64,000 nt of DNA from Massilia niastensis DSM 21313 (GCF_000382345.1 NZ_KB908108.1:1-64000); one strand, 5' to 3'. Counted from the first letter of the stretch, positions 10,366-19,504 are shown. Notes: generated by a model from the letters alone, not told the origin. Translations and numbers: made by a program.

Positions 10366-11766
10366 TCAGAGGGCGCGTACGTCGACAAAGTGGCCCGTGA
10401 TGCCGGCCGCCGCCGCCATCGCCGGCGAGACCAGGTGGGTACGGCCGCCCTGCCCCTGGCGTCCCTCGAAGTTGCGGTTCGAGGTCGAGGCGCAGCGCTC
10501 GCCCGGTTCCAGGCGGTCGGCGTTCATCGCCAGGCACATCGAGCAGCCCGGCTCGCGCCATTCGAAGCCGGCTTCCTTGAAGATCTTGTCGAGGCCTTCG
10601 CGCTCGGCCTGCTCCTTGACCAGGCCGGAACCCGGCACGACCATCGCCAGCTTGACGCTGGACGCGCGCTGGCGGCCGCGCACCACCTCGGCGGCGGCGC
10701 GCAGGTCTTCGATGCGCGAGTTGGTGCAGGAACCGATGAACACCTTGTCGATCGCGATCTCGTCGATCGGGGTGTTGGGCGCCAGGTCCATGTAGGCCAG
10801 CGCCTTTTCCATGGCGCCGCGGCGCACCGGATCGGCTTCCTCGCGCGGATCGGGCACGCGGCCGTCGATCGAGGTCACCATCTCGGGCGAGGTGCCCCAG
10901 GTGACCTGCGGGCGGATTTCCGCGGCGTCGAGCGTGACGACGGTGTCGAATTGCGCGCCTTCGTCGGTGTGCAGGGTGCGCCAGTAGGCGACCGCCTGGT
11001 CCCAGTGCTCCGCCCTGGGCGAGAACGGACGGCCCTTGACGTAGTCGATGGTGGTGTCGTCCACGGCGACCATTCCGGCGCGCGCGCCCGCTTCGATCGC
11101 CATGTTACAGATGGTCATGCGGCCTTCCATCGACAGCGAGCGGATGGTCGAGCCGGCGAATTCGATCGCGTAGCCGGTGCCGCCGGCGGTGCCGATCTTG
11201 CCGATCACGGCCAGCACGATGTCCTTGGCGGTCACGCCCGGCGGCATGTCGCCGTCGACCTGGACCAGCATCGATTTCGACTTCTTGGCCAGCAGGGTCT
11301 GGGTGGCCAGCACGTGCTCGACCTCGGAGGTGCCGATGCCGTGCGCCAGGCAGCCGAAGGCGCCGTGGGTCGAGGTGTGCGAGTCGCCGCACACGACGGT
11401 CATGCCCGGCAGGGTCGCGCCCTGCTCCGGCCCGATCACGTGCACGATGCCCTGGCGCTTGTCGTTCATGTTGAAGTAGGTGAGGCCGAAGCTCTTCGCG
11501 TTGGCGTCGAGGGTTTCGACCTGCAGGCGCGAAGTCGGGTCGGCGATGCCGTGGGCGCGGTCGGTGGTCGGCACGTTGTGGTCGGCCACGGCCAGGTTGG
11601 CCGAGGTGCGCCATAGCCCGCGGCCGGCTTCGCGCAGGCCTTCGAACGCCTGCGGGCTGGTCACTTCGTGCACCAGGTGGCGGTCGATATACAGGACAGT
11701 GGTGCCATCGGCGTCGGCACGCACGACATGGGAATCCCAGAGTTTGTCGTAAAGCGTTTTTTGCAT
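10366..11766 (-). CDS. leuC: 3-isopropylmalate dehydratase large subunit LeuC
   Basis: LeuC is the [4Fe-4S] aconitase-type subunit that isomerises 2- to 3-isopropylmalate. The 466-residue product starts [15 protein letters not shown] and contains [15 protein letters not shown] plus the cluster cysteines in [12 protein letters not shown] and GCSMCLAMN. The ATG at 11766 was chosen over an in-frame TTG two codons upstream because family members start at this point. It is the first gene of the leuC-ecn-leuD-leuB run. Confidence 0.97.
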   Translation of the reverse strand: MQKTLYDKLWDSHVVRADADGTTVLYIDRHLVHEVTSPQAFEGLREAGRGLWRTSANLAVADHNVPTTDRAHGIADPTSRLQVETLDANAKSFGLTYFNMNDKRQGIVHVIGPEQGATLPGMTVVCGDSHTSTHGAFGCLAHGIGTSEVEHVLATQTLLAKKSKSMLVQVDGDMPPGVTAKDIVLAVIGKIGTAGGTGYAIEFAGSTIRSLSMEGRMTICNMAIEAGARAGMVAVDDTTIDYVKGRPFSPRAEHWDQAVAYWRTLHTDEGAQFDTVVTLDAAEIRPQVTWGTSPEMVTSIDGRVPDPREEADPVRRGAMEKALAYMDLAPNTPIDEIAIDKVFIGSCTNSRIEDLRAAAEVVRGRQRASSVKLAMVVPGSGLVKEQAEREGLDKIFKEAGFEWREPGCSMCLAMNADRLEPGERCASTSNRNFEGRQGQGGRTHLVSPAMAAAAGITGHFVDVRAL

Positions 11767-11814
11767 GGTCAATCCAGTAATACGGCAGGCCGCCTTATGC
11801 GGGCCAGGTTTTTG

Positions 11815-11845
11815 ATTATGCCATAATTGTGCAGTGCCGCACCAA
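11815..11845 (-). promoter_or_regulatory. Candidate leuC promoter
   Basis: On the minus strand CATAAT (11820-11815) matches five of six -10 bases, and TTGGTG (11845-11840) is a possible -35 box with a long 19-bp spacer. The position fits leuC, whose start is about 50 bp downstream. The spacing weakens the call. Confidence 0.3.
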
Positions 11846-11921
11846 GAGGGGGCAGTGAACGATTATGCTAAAGAAGTTGCAGGCCAGAAAAGAAAGTTTG
11901 CAACAATTTTGTAATAAGCAA

Positions 11922-11951
11922 ATAAAAAAAGCCCGCGTCAATGACGCGGGC
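11922..11951 (-). terminator. Intrinsic terminator of the cheZ-cheA operon
   Basis: GCCCGCGTCA (11931-11940) and TGACGCGGGC (11942-11951) are fully complementary; on the minus strand the stem is followed directly by seven T residues (11930-11924). It lies 58 bp beyond the cheA stop codon and separates the chemotaxis pair from leuC. This is a textbook Rho-independent terminator. Confidence 0.85.
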
Positions 11952-12009
11952 TTCTTAGTTGCGCTTTTATGACAGCGCCGGATTTGTTCCCTTTTTACAC
12001 CAGATCGCC

Positions 12010-13929
12010 TCAGGCAGCCAGGCGCACGCTGCTGCGGCAGCCGTCCATCAGGAAGGACAGGCCGACCACCAGCACCAGCTCGCCTTCGGCGGAACGCGCG
12101 GTGCCGGTGATGCCCTCGACCGTCAGCGCGGTCATCGGCTTGATCACCAGGTCGGCGGTGCCGTCCACCGCTTCCATCGCCAGGATATAGGGCTGGGGCG
12201 CATTGATGACGATGCCGACGCGCTCGGAGCATTCCTCGTAGCCGAGCGCCAGCGCCAGCGAGCGCACCGGCAGCGGACGGCCCTGGTCCTTCAGCACCGG
12301 GGCGCCGCCGACGCACATGAAGTTCTCCGGCAGCTCGACCACGCGCTCGACGACGGCCATCGGCAGCGCCAGCGAGGCGCCCGAGGTCGACACCAGCATG
12401 GTCGGCACGATCGACAGCTCGATCGGCAGGCGGATCGCGAAGCGGGTGCCCTTGCCGAGCTGGGATTCGATGCGGATCGCGCCGCGGTTCTTTTCCACCG
12501 CGGTCTTGACCACGTCCATGCCCACGCCGCGGCCCGAGACCGACGACGCCACTTCCTTGGTCGAGAAGCCCGGCAGGAACACCAGCTGGTAGGCATCCTC
12601 GTCGCTCTGGGCGCCGTTCTCGCCGATCAGGCCCTTGTCGATCGCCTTCTTGCGCAGGCGGACCGGGTCCATGCCCTTGCCGTCGTCCTGCAGCACGATC
12701 ATGACGCTGTTGGCTTCCTGCCACGCCTTCAGCAGGATGAAGGCCTTGGCCGGCTTGCCCGCCGCGACGCGCTCCTCCGGCGACTCGACGCCGTGGTCGA
12801 GCGCATTGCGCAGCATGTGCACCAGCGGGTCGTACAGGCTGTCCACCACCACGCGGTCGACTTCGGTCTCGGCGCCTTCGATGGTCAGCTCGACATCCTT
12901 GCCCAGGTCCTTGGCCAGTTCGCGCACCAGGCGCGGGAATTTCTGGAACAGGCGGCCGACCGGCTGCATGCGGGTCGCCAGGGTGGCGCGCTGCAGTTCG
13001 GCCGAGTAGCGCGAAGCGCGTTCCAGGGTCTCGGTCAGGGTCGCCATCAGGGCCGCGGCCTGGCCTTCGAACTTGAACTGCTGCAGGCGCTCGAGCAGCA
13101 CGGCAGCCTGGTTGGCGGCCTGCACCGACTCGCCCGCCACTTCCAGCAGCGCGTCCAGCTTGACCGCGTCGATGCGGATGCTCTCGTCCTTGGCCGGCGC
13201 GTTCGCCGCGGCCTTGGGGTCCTGGCGGCGATCGATACCGTCCCAGCCGCCCTTGGCGGCAGGCGCGGCGGCCGGCGCGGCAGTTGCCGCAACCGCTGCC
13301 GGGACCGCGGCCGGAGCGGCGCCGCCGCCGGCGGCCGCGGCCGGCGCATCGGCGGCCGGCGCGGCGGCGCTTGCCGGGATCACGGTGCCCGCAGGCACGA
13401 CGGCCGCATACATCGCGGCCCAGTCCAGGCCGTCATCGCCGATGGCGGACGGCGCGGCGGCGGGCGGCGCTGCAGCGGCCGGCGCGGCGGCCACGGCAAG
13501 CGGCGCGGGCGCCGGCGCCGGGGCGGCGGCAGGCGCGCTGCCGCCCTTGCCTTCGATCGCATCCATCAGGATACGCTCGAGGTCGCCCGGCATCTGGGCC
13601 AGCTGTTCCGGCGCCGCGCCATTGTTCAGGTCATTCAGCTGGTCGGCCACGAAACCGGAGGCCTGCAGCGCGGCCTCGATCGCGATCGGGGTCACCGGCG
13701 CGGCGCCGGTGCGCAGCGCGTCGAACAGGTTTTCGGTCAGGTGGCAGGCCGCGACCAGCGCGGGCAGGCCCATGAAACCGGCGCCGCCCTTGATCGTGTG
13801 GAAGGAGCGAAACACCGCATTCAGCGTTTCCTTGTTGTCGGGATCGCGTTCGAGGCGCAGCAGATGCTCTTCTACATTTACTGCCAGGTCCATCGCCTCG
13901 ACGACGAAATCCTTGAGCATATCGTCCAT
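12010..13929 (-). CDS. cheA: Chemotaxis histidine kinase CheA
   Basis: CheA phosphorylates CheY-type partners under the control of chemoreceptors. In order, the 639-residue product has an Hpt domain with phosphorylated His44 (SFHTIKGGAGFMG), a long Ala/Pro-rich linker, the dimerisation helices, an ATPase domain with N box (HMLRNALDHGVE), G1 (QDDGKGMD), F box (LPGFSTKE) and G2 (GRGVGMDVVK), and a C-terminal CheW-like domain. No clear P2 domain is visible in the linker. The start codon shares one base with the cheZ stop (TAATG). No receptor, CheW or CheY gene lies nearby. Confidence 0.93.
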   Translation of the reverse strand: MDDMLKDFVVEAMDLAVNVEEHLLRLERDPDNKETLNAVFRSFHTIKGGAGFMGLPALVAACHLTENLFDALRTGAAPVTPIAIEAALQASGFVADQLNDLNNGAAPEQLAQMPGDLERILMDAIEGKGGSAPAAAPAPAPAPLAVAAAPAAAAPPAAAPSAIGDDGLDWAAMYAAVVPAGTVIPASAAAPAADAPAAAAGGGAAPAAVPAAVAATAAPAAAPAAKGGWDGIDRRQDPKAAANAPAKDESIRIDAVKLDALLEVAGESVQAANQAAVLLERLQQFKFEGQAAALMATLTETLERASRYSAELQRATLATRMQPVGRLFQKFPRLVRELAKDLGKDVELTIEGAETEVDRVVVDSLYDPLVHMLRNALDHGVESPEERVAAGKPAKAFILLKAWQEANSVMIVLQDDGKGMDPVRLRKKAIDKGLIGENGAQSDEDAYQLVFLPGFSTKEVASSVSGRGVGMDVVKTAVEKNRGAIRIESQLGKGTRFAIRLPIELSIVPTMLVSTSGASLALPMAVVERVVELPENFMCVGGAPVLKDQGRPLPVRSLALALGYEECSERVGIVINAPQPYILAMEAVDGTADLVIKPMTALTVEGITGTARSAEGELVLVVGLSFLMDGCRSSVRLAA

Positions 13930-14789
13930 TAGAATCCCAGCTCGGCGAGAAGGTCGTCAACGTTGTCCTGGTCGAGCGCCGCCTCCGGCACCGACGGGCC
14001 CTGCATCAGCGGCGCCGGGGCCGATGGCTGGTGTTTCTGGGCCAGTTTTTCCTTCAGGTCGGCCGGTGCGTTGTCGCGCAGCAGCTGGGCCAGTTCCTGC
14101 TCGACCGTCTGGGTGATCTTCACCACTTTCTTGATCAGCTGGCCGGTGATGTCCTGGAAGTCCTGCGCCATCATGATCTCGAGCAGGCGCGCCTTCTCGG
14201 CTTCGGTCGCTTCCGTCACCAGGGCCGCGAACTGGCGCGAGTCGCAGGCCAGGGCCTTAAACTCATCCAGGCTGAGCTTGCCCGCGAACAGGTCGGCCCA
14301 GCGCGTTTCCATGTCCTTGGCCTGCTTGGACAGCAGGTCCTGGGCCGGCATGCCCTCGTCCAGGGTGTTCAGGACCTTGTTGGCGGCCTGCTCGGTCAGG
14401 CTGGCGACGTATTCCAGGCGGTCCTGGGCGTCCACGATCTGGGACGAGGCTTCGGTCAGCGCCTTGTCGTAGCCCAGTTCGCGCAGCGAGTCGTGCAGCA
14501 GGCGGACGATGCCGCCCAGGCGCTCGAACATGTTGCGGTCGGCCTCGCTCATCGGCGCTTCCTCGGCGGCGGCCGGGACCGCGACGGCGGCAACCGGCGC
14601 GGCGGCGGCCACGACCACGGCAGGGGCCGAGGCCGCCGATACCTGGTCGAACAGCGATTCCAGGTCGTCCTCGTCGGCGGCTACCGCTGCGACGGCGGGC
14701 GCCGCTACCGGTACGGGCGCCGGCGCGCTGGCGCGCTGGGCCGCCACTTCCTCGAATAATGCGTCGAAATCGTCAGCGGCGTCGGTCAT
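13929..14789 (-). CDS. cheZ: CheZ-type protein phosphatase
   Basis: CheZ removes phosphate from CheY-P. The 286-residue product begins MTDAADDFDALFEE after a GGAGAAG ribosome site, has an Ala-rich N-terminal extension, a long helical hairpin with the active-site pattern DFQDITGQLIKK (Asp213 and Gln217, spaced as in E. coli CheZ Asp143/Gln147), and ends NVDDLLAELGF, the C-terminal helix that binds CheY-P. The stop overlaps the cheA start by one base, so the two proteins are probably made together. An upstream in-frame extension to 14831 lacks a ribosome site. Confidence 0.9.
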   Translation of the reverse strand: MTDAADDFDALFEEVAAQRASAPAPVPVAAPAVAAVAADEDDLESLFDQVSAASAPAVVVAAAAPVAAVAVPAAAEEAPMSEADRNMFERLGGIVRLLHDSLRELGYDKALTEASSQIVDAQDRLEYVASLTEQAANKVLNTLDEGMPAQDLLSKQAKDMETRWADLFAGKLSLDEFKALACDSRQFAALVTEATEAEKARLLEIMMAQDFQDITGQLIKKVVKITQTVEQELAQLLRDNAPADLKEKLAQKHQPSAPAPLMQGPSVPEAALDQDNVDDLLAELGF

Positions 14790-14901
14790 CCCTGCTTCTC
14801 CATAATGTATAAGTTCGCGTGCGCTATGCAATCCGGGGTACTGCGTCCGTCAGGCCGTGCTCGGCCAAAAAATATTGATTGACGGTAAGAATATGGATGC
14901 G

Positions 14902-14930
14902 AGTGTAGCAGTGTGGTTGCCGTAGGTAAA
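14902..14930 (-). promoter_or_regulatory. Candidate sigma-70 promoter of cheZ-cheA
   Basis: On the minus strand TTTACC (14930-14925) and TACACT (14907-14902) are separated by 17 bp, each matching four of six consensus bases. The predicted leader to the cheZ ATG would be about 105 nt. No sigma-28 flagellar promoter motif was recognised. Confidence 0.35.
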
Positions 14931-15088
14931 TCTCGGAAAACGCGATGCAACAAAATGGACAAAAAAACTTAATTCCGCGACAATCAAAAGGCCGGGTTCC
15001 TGATTTTTTTCACAAGCACGGTGTTGTATTTTGTAATCGGGAGACTGATGGCGTAAGATGGTTTTGCAACTTAACAACAGCCTGGTGT

Positions 15089-15102
15089 TTGATAGAACTC
15101 AA
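15089..15102 (+). promoter_or_regulatory. FNR-type box upstream of usp
   Basis: TTGATAGAACTCAA matches the FNR/ANR consensus TTGAT-N4-ATCAA at nine of ten specified bases. It is centred 79 bp upstream of the usp ATG. An FNR-like regulator gene with the matching recognition helix lies 1.6 kb downstream, so anaerobic or redox control of the stress protein is plausible. A matching -10 box about 30 bp downstream is not obvious. Confidence 0.5.
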
Positions 15103-15174
15103 CAGTTTGCGTCATAGCAATCGCCACCGCGTCCATTACCTCCAGAATGGACCTGGCCCTTGGGAGGAGTCATC

Positions 15175-15639
15175 ATGTACCGCAAGATCCTGATCACTAC
15201 CGACGGCTCGGCCGTGTCCCAGCACACGGCCTGCGCCGGCGTCAAGTTCGCGCAACAGATGGGCGCCGAGGTGCTGGCCCTGTTCGTCGCACCCGAATAC
15301 CAGTACCCCGTGTATGTCGAGATCATCCCGCCCTCCTACCCGAGCGAGGAGGAATACCTCGCCCAGATGCGGCGCATGGGCGAGGAATACATGGGCAAGA
15401 TCATGAATTCCTGCGCCAGCAGCAACCTGAAGCACGCCTGCATGACCGCGTTTTCCGACACCGCCGCGCTGAAGATCGTCGACGTGGCGGAGCAGGAAGG
15501 CTGCGACCTGATCTTCATGGGCTCGCACGGCCGCAGCGGCTGGGGGCAACTGCTGCTGGGCAGCGTGACCAACAAGGTGCTGTCGCACACGACCAAGCCG
15601 GTGCTGGTGCACCGCCTGATCAAGGAGCCGGGCACCTGA
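15175..15639 (+). CDS. Universal stress protein, UspA family
   Basis: This 154-residue product is a single Usp domain. It starts MYRKILITTDGS with the nucleotide-binding Asp and ends with GSHGRSGWGQLLLGSV...KPVLV, the G-2X-G-9X-G(S/T) signature of ATP-binding Usp proteins. The ATG at 15175 has GGGAGGAG seven bases upstream, which is preferred to an in-frame TTG at 15160. It precedes a response regulator by 106 bp on the same strand. Such proteins in betaproteobacteria are often induced under low oxygen; the FNR box upstream would fit. Confidence 0.93.
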   Translation: MYRKILITTDGSAVSQHTACAGVKFAQQMGAEVLALFVAPEYQYPVYVEIIPPSYPSEEEYLAQMRRMGEEYMGKIMNSCASSNLKHACMTAFSDTAALKIVDVAEQEGCDLIFMGSHGRSGWGQLLLGSVTNKVLSHTTKPVLVHRLIKEPGT

Positions 15640-15745
15640 CAGGCTTGCCCCACCCCGCCTGCATAGTTTGAAGAAGGACACGATTTTGTCCGAAACGGTG
15701 TGCTACCCTCCGGTTTCACGCCGCCCAGGGATCGAGGATGAAGCC

Positions 15746-16390
15746 ATGGTAAGAATCGTCATTGCCGATGACCACACCATCATGCGCGAAGGGCTCAAGC
15801 GCATCCTCGACGGCGCCGCCGACATCGAGATCGCCGGCGAGGCGACCAATGGCTTCGAGGTGCTCGCCCTGGTGCGCCAGGGCGGCTTCGACCTGCTGCT
15901 GCTCGACCTGTCCATGCCGGGCCGCAGCGGGGTCGACCTGATCCGCCAGGTGCGCAGCGAAGCGCCCAAGCTGGCCATCCTGATCCTCACCATGCACGAG
16001 GAGGAGCAGTACGCGGTGCGCGCGATCCGCGCCGGCGCCCAGGGCTACCTGACCAAGGAAAGCGCCGGCACCCAGCTGGTCGGCGCCATCCGCAAGGTCG
16101 CGTCCGGCCGCCCCTACATCAGCACCGAGGTGGCCGAGCAGCTGGCGCTGAACATCATGGCGCCCAGCGAACAGCTGCTGCACAAGCAGCTCTCCGACCG
16201 CGAATTCGAGGTCTTTTCGCTGCTGGTGGGCGGCAAGTCGATCACCGAGATCGCCAACGGCCTGCACCTGTCGGTCAAGACCGTCAGCACGCATAAAACG
16301 CGCATCATGCAGAAGATGGGCATGAGCTCGCTGTCCGAGATGGTCCAGTACGCCGTCGCACACCGCTTGCTGTCGCCGATGCGGGCCTGA
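15746..16390 (+). CDS. NarL/FixJ-family response regulator
   Basis: The 214-residue product has an N-terminal receiver domain (IVIADDHTIMREGLK; phosphoacceptor Asp54 in LLLLDLSMPG; Lys in YLTKES) and a C-terminal LuxR-type helix-turn-helix (LSDREFEVFSLLVGGKSITEIA, VKTVSTHKTRIMQKM). The ATG at 15746 is preceded by GAGG; a longer frame from 15668 adds non-homologous sequence. No sensor kinase is adjacent, so its partner is unknown. Confidence 0.92.
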   Translation: MVRIVIADDHTIMREGLKRILDGAADIEIAGEATNGFEVLALVRQGGFDLLLLDLSMPGRSGVDLIRQVRSEAPKLAILILTMHEEEQYAVRAIRAGAQGYLTKESAGTQLVGAIRKVASGRPYISTEVAEQLALNIMAPSEQLLHKQLSDREFEVFSLLVGGKSITEIANGLHLSVKTVSTHKTRIMQKMGMSSLSEMVQYAVAHRLLSPMRA

Positions 16391-16744
16391 CACCGAAGTG
16401 TTTTGACCCCGGCCCGTCGTTTTGGTGCCGGGTCGCTTCCCCTTGCTCCCTGCCCGATCCGCTCGGCCCGTGCCATTCCGACGCGGCGTCCGATACGGCG
16501 TGCCCGCTTCTTCCCTGGCGCGCCGCCTTGGCCAATAAGATTAATCCTACACAGCCCCCATCTCTCCTACCTGCATATTCAGGCATCGCTGATATTCGAG
16601 CCGGACTCGTGTTGGCATACTGAATCCAGTGTTTCACTTGCTTGCGATCCAAGTCACGGCGTCAGCCAGTCCGCTCCGCAACCCACGCGAGGCTGGCCGG
16701 CCGGGTCGCCGCCTGAAGCCTGAGCCCCTCACCTGGAGATGAGC
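16391..16744 (+). other. Intergenic region before the FNR-like gene
   Basis: No gene is supported in these 354 bp. Just after the response-regulator stop an imperfect hairpin (GACCCCGGC 16415-16423 with GCCGGGTC 16437-16444, one bulge) lacks a T run and is at best a weak terminator. The rest should hold the promoter of the FNR-like gene, but no clear -35/-10 pair was identified. The ribosome site GGAG (16735-16738) marks the start of the next gene. Confidence 0.5.
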
Positions 16745-17599
16745 ATGCAGTCCCCCTCAACCTCGGAACAACGAAATGTTACCCAGCCAACCCTGCATAC
16801 TCCCATGGAAGCCGGCCGCCAGCGACAGGGCCGCCTCTGGTCCAACCTGAAAGAAGTCTGCGACCTGCTCCGCATTCCGGCCAGCGTCTCGGTCACCTCC
16901 GAGGAACTCCTGTTCCAGCATGTACAGTTCAAGACCGGCCAGCGTGTCCACACCATCGGCCAGGCCTTCGACACTTTGTACATCGTCAATTCCGGCTTCC
17001 TCAAGACGGTGCTGATCGACGAATTCGGCAACGAACAGGTGCTGAGCTTCCCGATGAAGGGCGACATGCTCGGCGTCGACGGCATCCACACCCGCCATTA
17101 CGCCTCCGAAGCCGTGGCGCTGTCCGACTGCGACCTGATCCTGCTGCCGTTCAAGAAGCTGACCGCGCTCGGCCGCGTGCATGCCGAACTCGAGAACATG
17201 ATGTACGGCGTCATGAGCCGCGAACTGGTGCGCGAGCAGACCATGATCGGCATGCTGGGCGCGCTGTCGGCCGAGGCGCGGGTGGCCCGCTTCCTGGTCT
17301 CGCTGGCCGACCGTTTCGCGGCGATGGGGTATTCCAGCAAGCTGTTCAACCTGCGCATGACCCGGCACGAGATCGGCAGCTACCTGGGCCTGACCCTGGA
17401 AACGGTGAGCCGCACCCTGTCCGCCTTCAACGAGATCGGCCTGATCACGGTCGACCAGCGCACCATCGGCATCAAGGACCCGGATGCCCTCAAGACCCTG
17501 CGCCGCCTGCCGCCCTCGCGCTCGCGCACCAAGCAGGGCGCCAGGCAGAAGGCCGAGCTGGAGCAGCCGGGCGACGACCAGGTGCTGGCGACCGCCTGA
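16745..17599 (+). CDS. Crp/Fnr-family regulator, FNR-like HTH, incomplete cluster ligands
   Basis: The 284-residue product has a cyclic-nucleotide-binding-type beta-roll (LYIVNSGFLKTVLIDEFGNE), a dimerisation helix and an FNR-type helix-turn-helix, MTRHEIGSYLGLTLETVSR. The E-x-x-S-R of the recognition helix is the one that reads TTGAT half sites. However the N terminus has only one cysteine (EVCDLL) where FNR has three, so a [4Fe-4S] oxygen sensor is unlikely. The ATG at 16745 was chosen over 16739 because GGAG lies six bases before it and directly abuts the other. It ends in a basic, disordered tail. Confidence 0.9.
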   Translation: MQSPSTSEQRNVTQPTLHTPMEAGRQRQGRLWSNLKEVCDLLRIPASVSVTSEELLFQHVQFKTGQRVHTIGQAFDTLYIVNSGFLKTVLIDEFGNEQVLSFPMKGDMLGVDGIHTRHYASEAVALSDCDLILLPFKKLTALGRVHAELENMMYGVMSRELVREQTMIGMLGALSAEARVARFLVSLADRFAAMGYSSKLFNLRMTRHEIGSYLGLTLETVSRTLSAFNEIGLITVDQRTIGIKDPDALKTLRRLPPSRSRTKQGARQKAELEQPGDDQVLATA

Positions 17600-17610
17600 T
17601 CCTCTCTCCA

Positions 17611-17651
17611 TATAAAAGAACGAGGCCGGCGCCGCAAGGCGGCCGGCCTCG
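17611..17651 (-). terminator. Terminator of the glycine-zipper gene
   Basis: CGAGGCCGGC (17621-17630) pairs with GCCGGCCTCG (17642-17651), with an inner GCC/GGC extension capped by GCAA. On the minus strand the stem is followed by TTCTTTTATA. It lies 19 bp beyond the stop codon of the minus-strand gene and may also serve the plus-strand regulator gene. Confidence 0.75.
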
Positions 17652-17669
17652 TCGCATCCAGCCACCCGG

Positions 17670-18779
17670 TTACTGGTCGCGCGCGAGCACGCCGCCGTTG
17701 ACGCGCACCCGGTCGCCGGCGCGGAAGCCCGGATCGTTCTCGTACTGGATCGCCTGCGTCGCTCCGCTGTTGGCGTAGCGCACCACGACCTCGTAGCGCT
17801 GGCTGCTGCGCATGTTCTTCTCGATCTGGCGGCCGGCCAGGGCGCCGCCGACCGCGCCCGCCACCGTGGCCGCCTTGCGGCCGCTGCCGCTGCCGACCTG
17901 GCTGCCCAGCAGGCCGCCGGCCACCGCGCCGCCGATCGTGCCCAGGTAGTTGCCGTCGCCGCTGACCTCGATCACGTTGACGGCCTCCACCACCGCGCAG
18001 TTGGTGCAATAGCGCGCTTCGCGCGGCGCGCCCTGCCCTCCGTGATAGCCGTTCCGCGCCAGCAGCGGCTGGCCCAGCACGGTCGTCGAGTAGCGGCCTT
18101 CGGCGCGGATGGTCGCGGTCACGCGGCTGTCCGGCTGGATGCGGTCGGTGTTGCGCACCGTGTAGACGGCGCTGTACTCGCCCTGCCTTACCTCGGGCAG
18201 GAAGAACACGCCGCGCGCCCCCGCGATCGCCACCTCGACGCGCGCGCCCGGCGTGCCGTTCACGGTGAAGCGCAGCTCGTTGCCCGGGCCCAGGTCGGGG
18301 CTGCCCTGGACGTCGAAGCGTTCGATGCGCGGCAGCGAAGCCAGTTCGCCGCGCCCGTTCTGGCGGCGCTGCACGTCGCCGCGGATCAGCGATTCGCTCA
18401 GCATATTAGTCGCGACCTGGTTGCCCAGGCGCAGGTTGGCGGTGACGCCGCTTTCCGGACGGATGCGGTCGTGGGTGCCGATCGTATAGGTGCCGGTGTA
18501 CTGCCCGGGCTCGACTTCGGTCAGGTGCAGGTTGCGGGTGGCGCCGTCGATGCGCAGGTTCGCGGTGCCGCCCGGGCTGCCATACAGCTCGAAGTGCAGC
18601 TCGACGCCGGGCGCCAGGCGGCGCACTTCCTCGACATTGAAACCATTGATGACCGGGCCGGCGGGCCGGACGGCCCGGGCGAGCTGGCCCGGCTGGGCCT
18701 GGGCCGGGGCGCTTCCCAGCATCGCGCCGACCGGGGCCAGCGCCACCATCAGCGTGCACAACAGGGTACGGACATGCAT
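17670..18779 (-). CDS. Exported glycine-zipper 2TM protein with duplicated N-terminal domain
   Basis: The 369-residue product has a signal peptide ending near APAQAQ. Two homologous modules of about 90 residues follow (PVINGFNVEEVRRLAPGVEL to SESL, and PRIERFDVQGSPDLGPGNEL to QPLL), both with an E-x-GQY/EY-T/S-x-x-YT pattern and R(I)(R/Q)P(E/D)S. The C-terminal part has a GG-rich zipper, GGAVAGGLLGSQVGSGSG and AGAVGGALAGRQIEKNM, as in 17-kDa-antigen-type outer-membrane proteins. The start is fixed by GGAGGAGAAG before ATG 18779. The zipper suggests membrane anchoring; the repeats look like beta-sandwich ligand modules. Function unknown. Confidence 0.8.
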   Translation of the reverse strand: MHVRTLLCTLMVALAPVGAMLGSAPAQAQPGQLARAVRPAGPVINGFNVEEVRRLAPGVELHFELYGSPGGTANLRIDGATRNLHLTEVEPGQYTGTYTIGTHDRIRPESGVTANLRLGNQVATNMLSESLIRGDVQRRQNGRGELASLPRIERFDVQGSPDLGPGNELRFTVNGTPGARVEVAIAGARGVFFLPEVRQGEYSAVYTVRNTDRIQPDSRVTATIRAEGRYSTTVLGQPLLARNGYHGGQGAPREARYCTNCAVVEAVNVIEVSGDGNYLGTIGGAVAGGLLGSQVGSGSGRKAATVAGAVGGALAGRQIEKNMRSSQRYEVVVRYANSGATQAIQYENDPGFRAGDRVRVNGGVLARDQ

Positions 18780-18853
18780 GGGCTTCTCCTCCATTCGAAT
18801 AAGGCTGGGCTTTGATGGAGAAATTACGCCTGTGAATGGGACGGGTCGGTACG

Positions 18854-19504
18854 CTAACGAACGCTGTGAACCGCCTCGCCTGAGCTGACATAGATCCGGT
18901 CGCCCGGCCCAGGGCGCACCGCATGCCCGCCGGTGAAGGCGCCGAAGGATGGCAGGATCATGCGCTGCGTCCCCACCACGAAGCACGGCAGGCGCAGCGC
19001 ATCGAAACGCGTCGCCAGGACATAGACAGGATGCACGTGGCCGGCCAGCGCATAGCCGGGCGTGTCCAGGTCGGGATGGTGGCAGAAGGCGAACGGCCCG
19101 ATGGCATGCGGTTCGTCGACCAGTTCGATGCCGAGCGCGGCCGCCGGGTCGCCCGCATGCAGGTCGTGGTTGCCGCGCACCAGGGTCAAGTTGAGCGCGG
19201 ACTGGCGCTGGCGCCAGGCCAGCATCGCCTGCTGGGTCGAACTGGCGTGGGCCGCGCGCGCATGCAGGAAGTCGCCCAGGAACACCACGTGGCGGGCGCC
19301 GTGCGCTTCGATGAGGGCGTCCAGTCCGGCCAGGTTTTCGCTGGTGGTGCCGCGCGGGACCGGCACGCCGAGCGAGCGGAAGGCCGCCGCCTTGCCGAAG
19401 TGGATGTCGGCGATGACCAGCATGCGCTCGGCCGGCCAGAACACCGCCTTTTCCGGCAGCAGCAGCAGGTCCGCGCCGCCGGCCTCGATCGTGACGCCGT
19501 TCAT
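18854..19504 (-). CDS. pdeM: Ligase-associated DNA-end-processing phosphoesterase (Pde)
   Basis: This 216-residue calcineurin-type metallophosphoesterase has the motifs ADIHFGK (Asp33, His35), FLGDFLHAR, RGNHD and GHVHP that bind two metals. Members next to Lhr-type helicases and ATP-dependent ligases form the Lhr-Exo-Lig-Pde repair set. The ATG overlaps the helicase stop codon by four bases (ATGA), giving tight coupling. The product ends 74 bp before the next gene. Confidence 0.92.
   Translation of the reverse strand: MNGVTIEAGGADLLLLPEKAVFWPAERMLVIADIHFGKAAAFRSLGVPVPRGTTSENLAGLDALIEAHGARHVVFLGDFLHARAAHASSTQQAMLAWRQRQSALNLTLVRGNHDLHAGDPAAALGIELVDEPHAIGPFAFCHHPDLDTPGYALAGHVHPVYVLATRFDALRLPCFVVGTQRMILPSFGAFTGGHAVRPGPGDRIYVSSGEAVHSVR

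Larger units (their letters stand above)
14790..15174. other. Divergent intergenic region between cheZ and usp
   Basis: This 385-bp stretch has no supported gene. It is more AT-rich than its flanks and holds a candidate cheZ promoter and an FNR-like box in front of the stress-protein gene; both are listed separately. I see no repeat or stable hairpin of note in the remainder. Confidence 0.6.
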
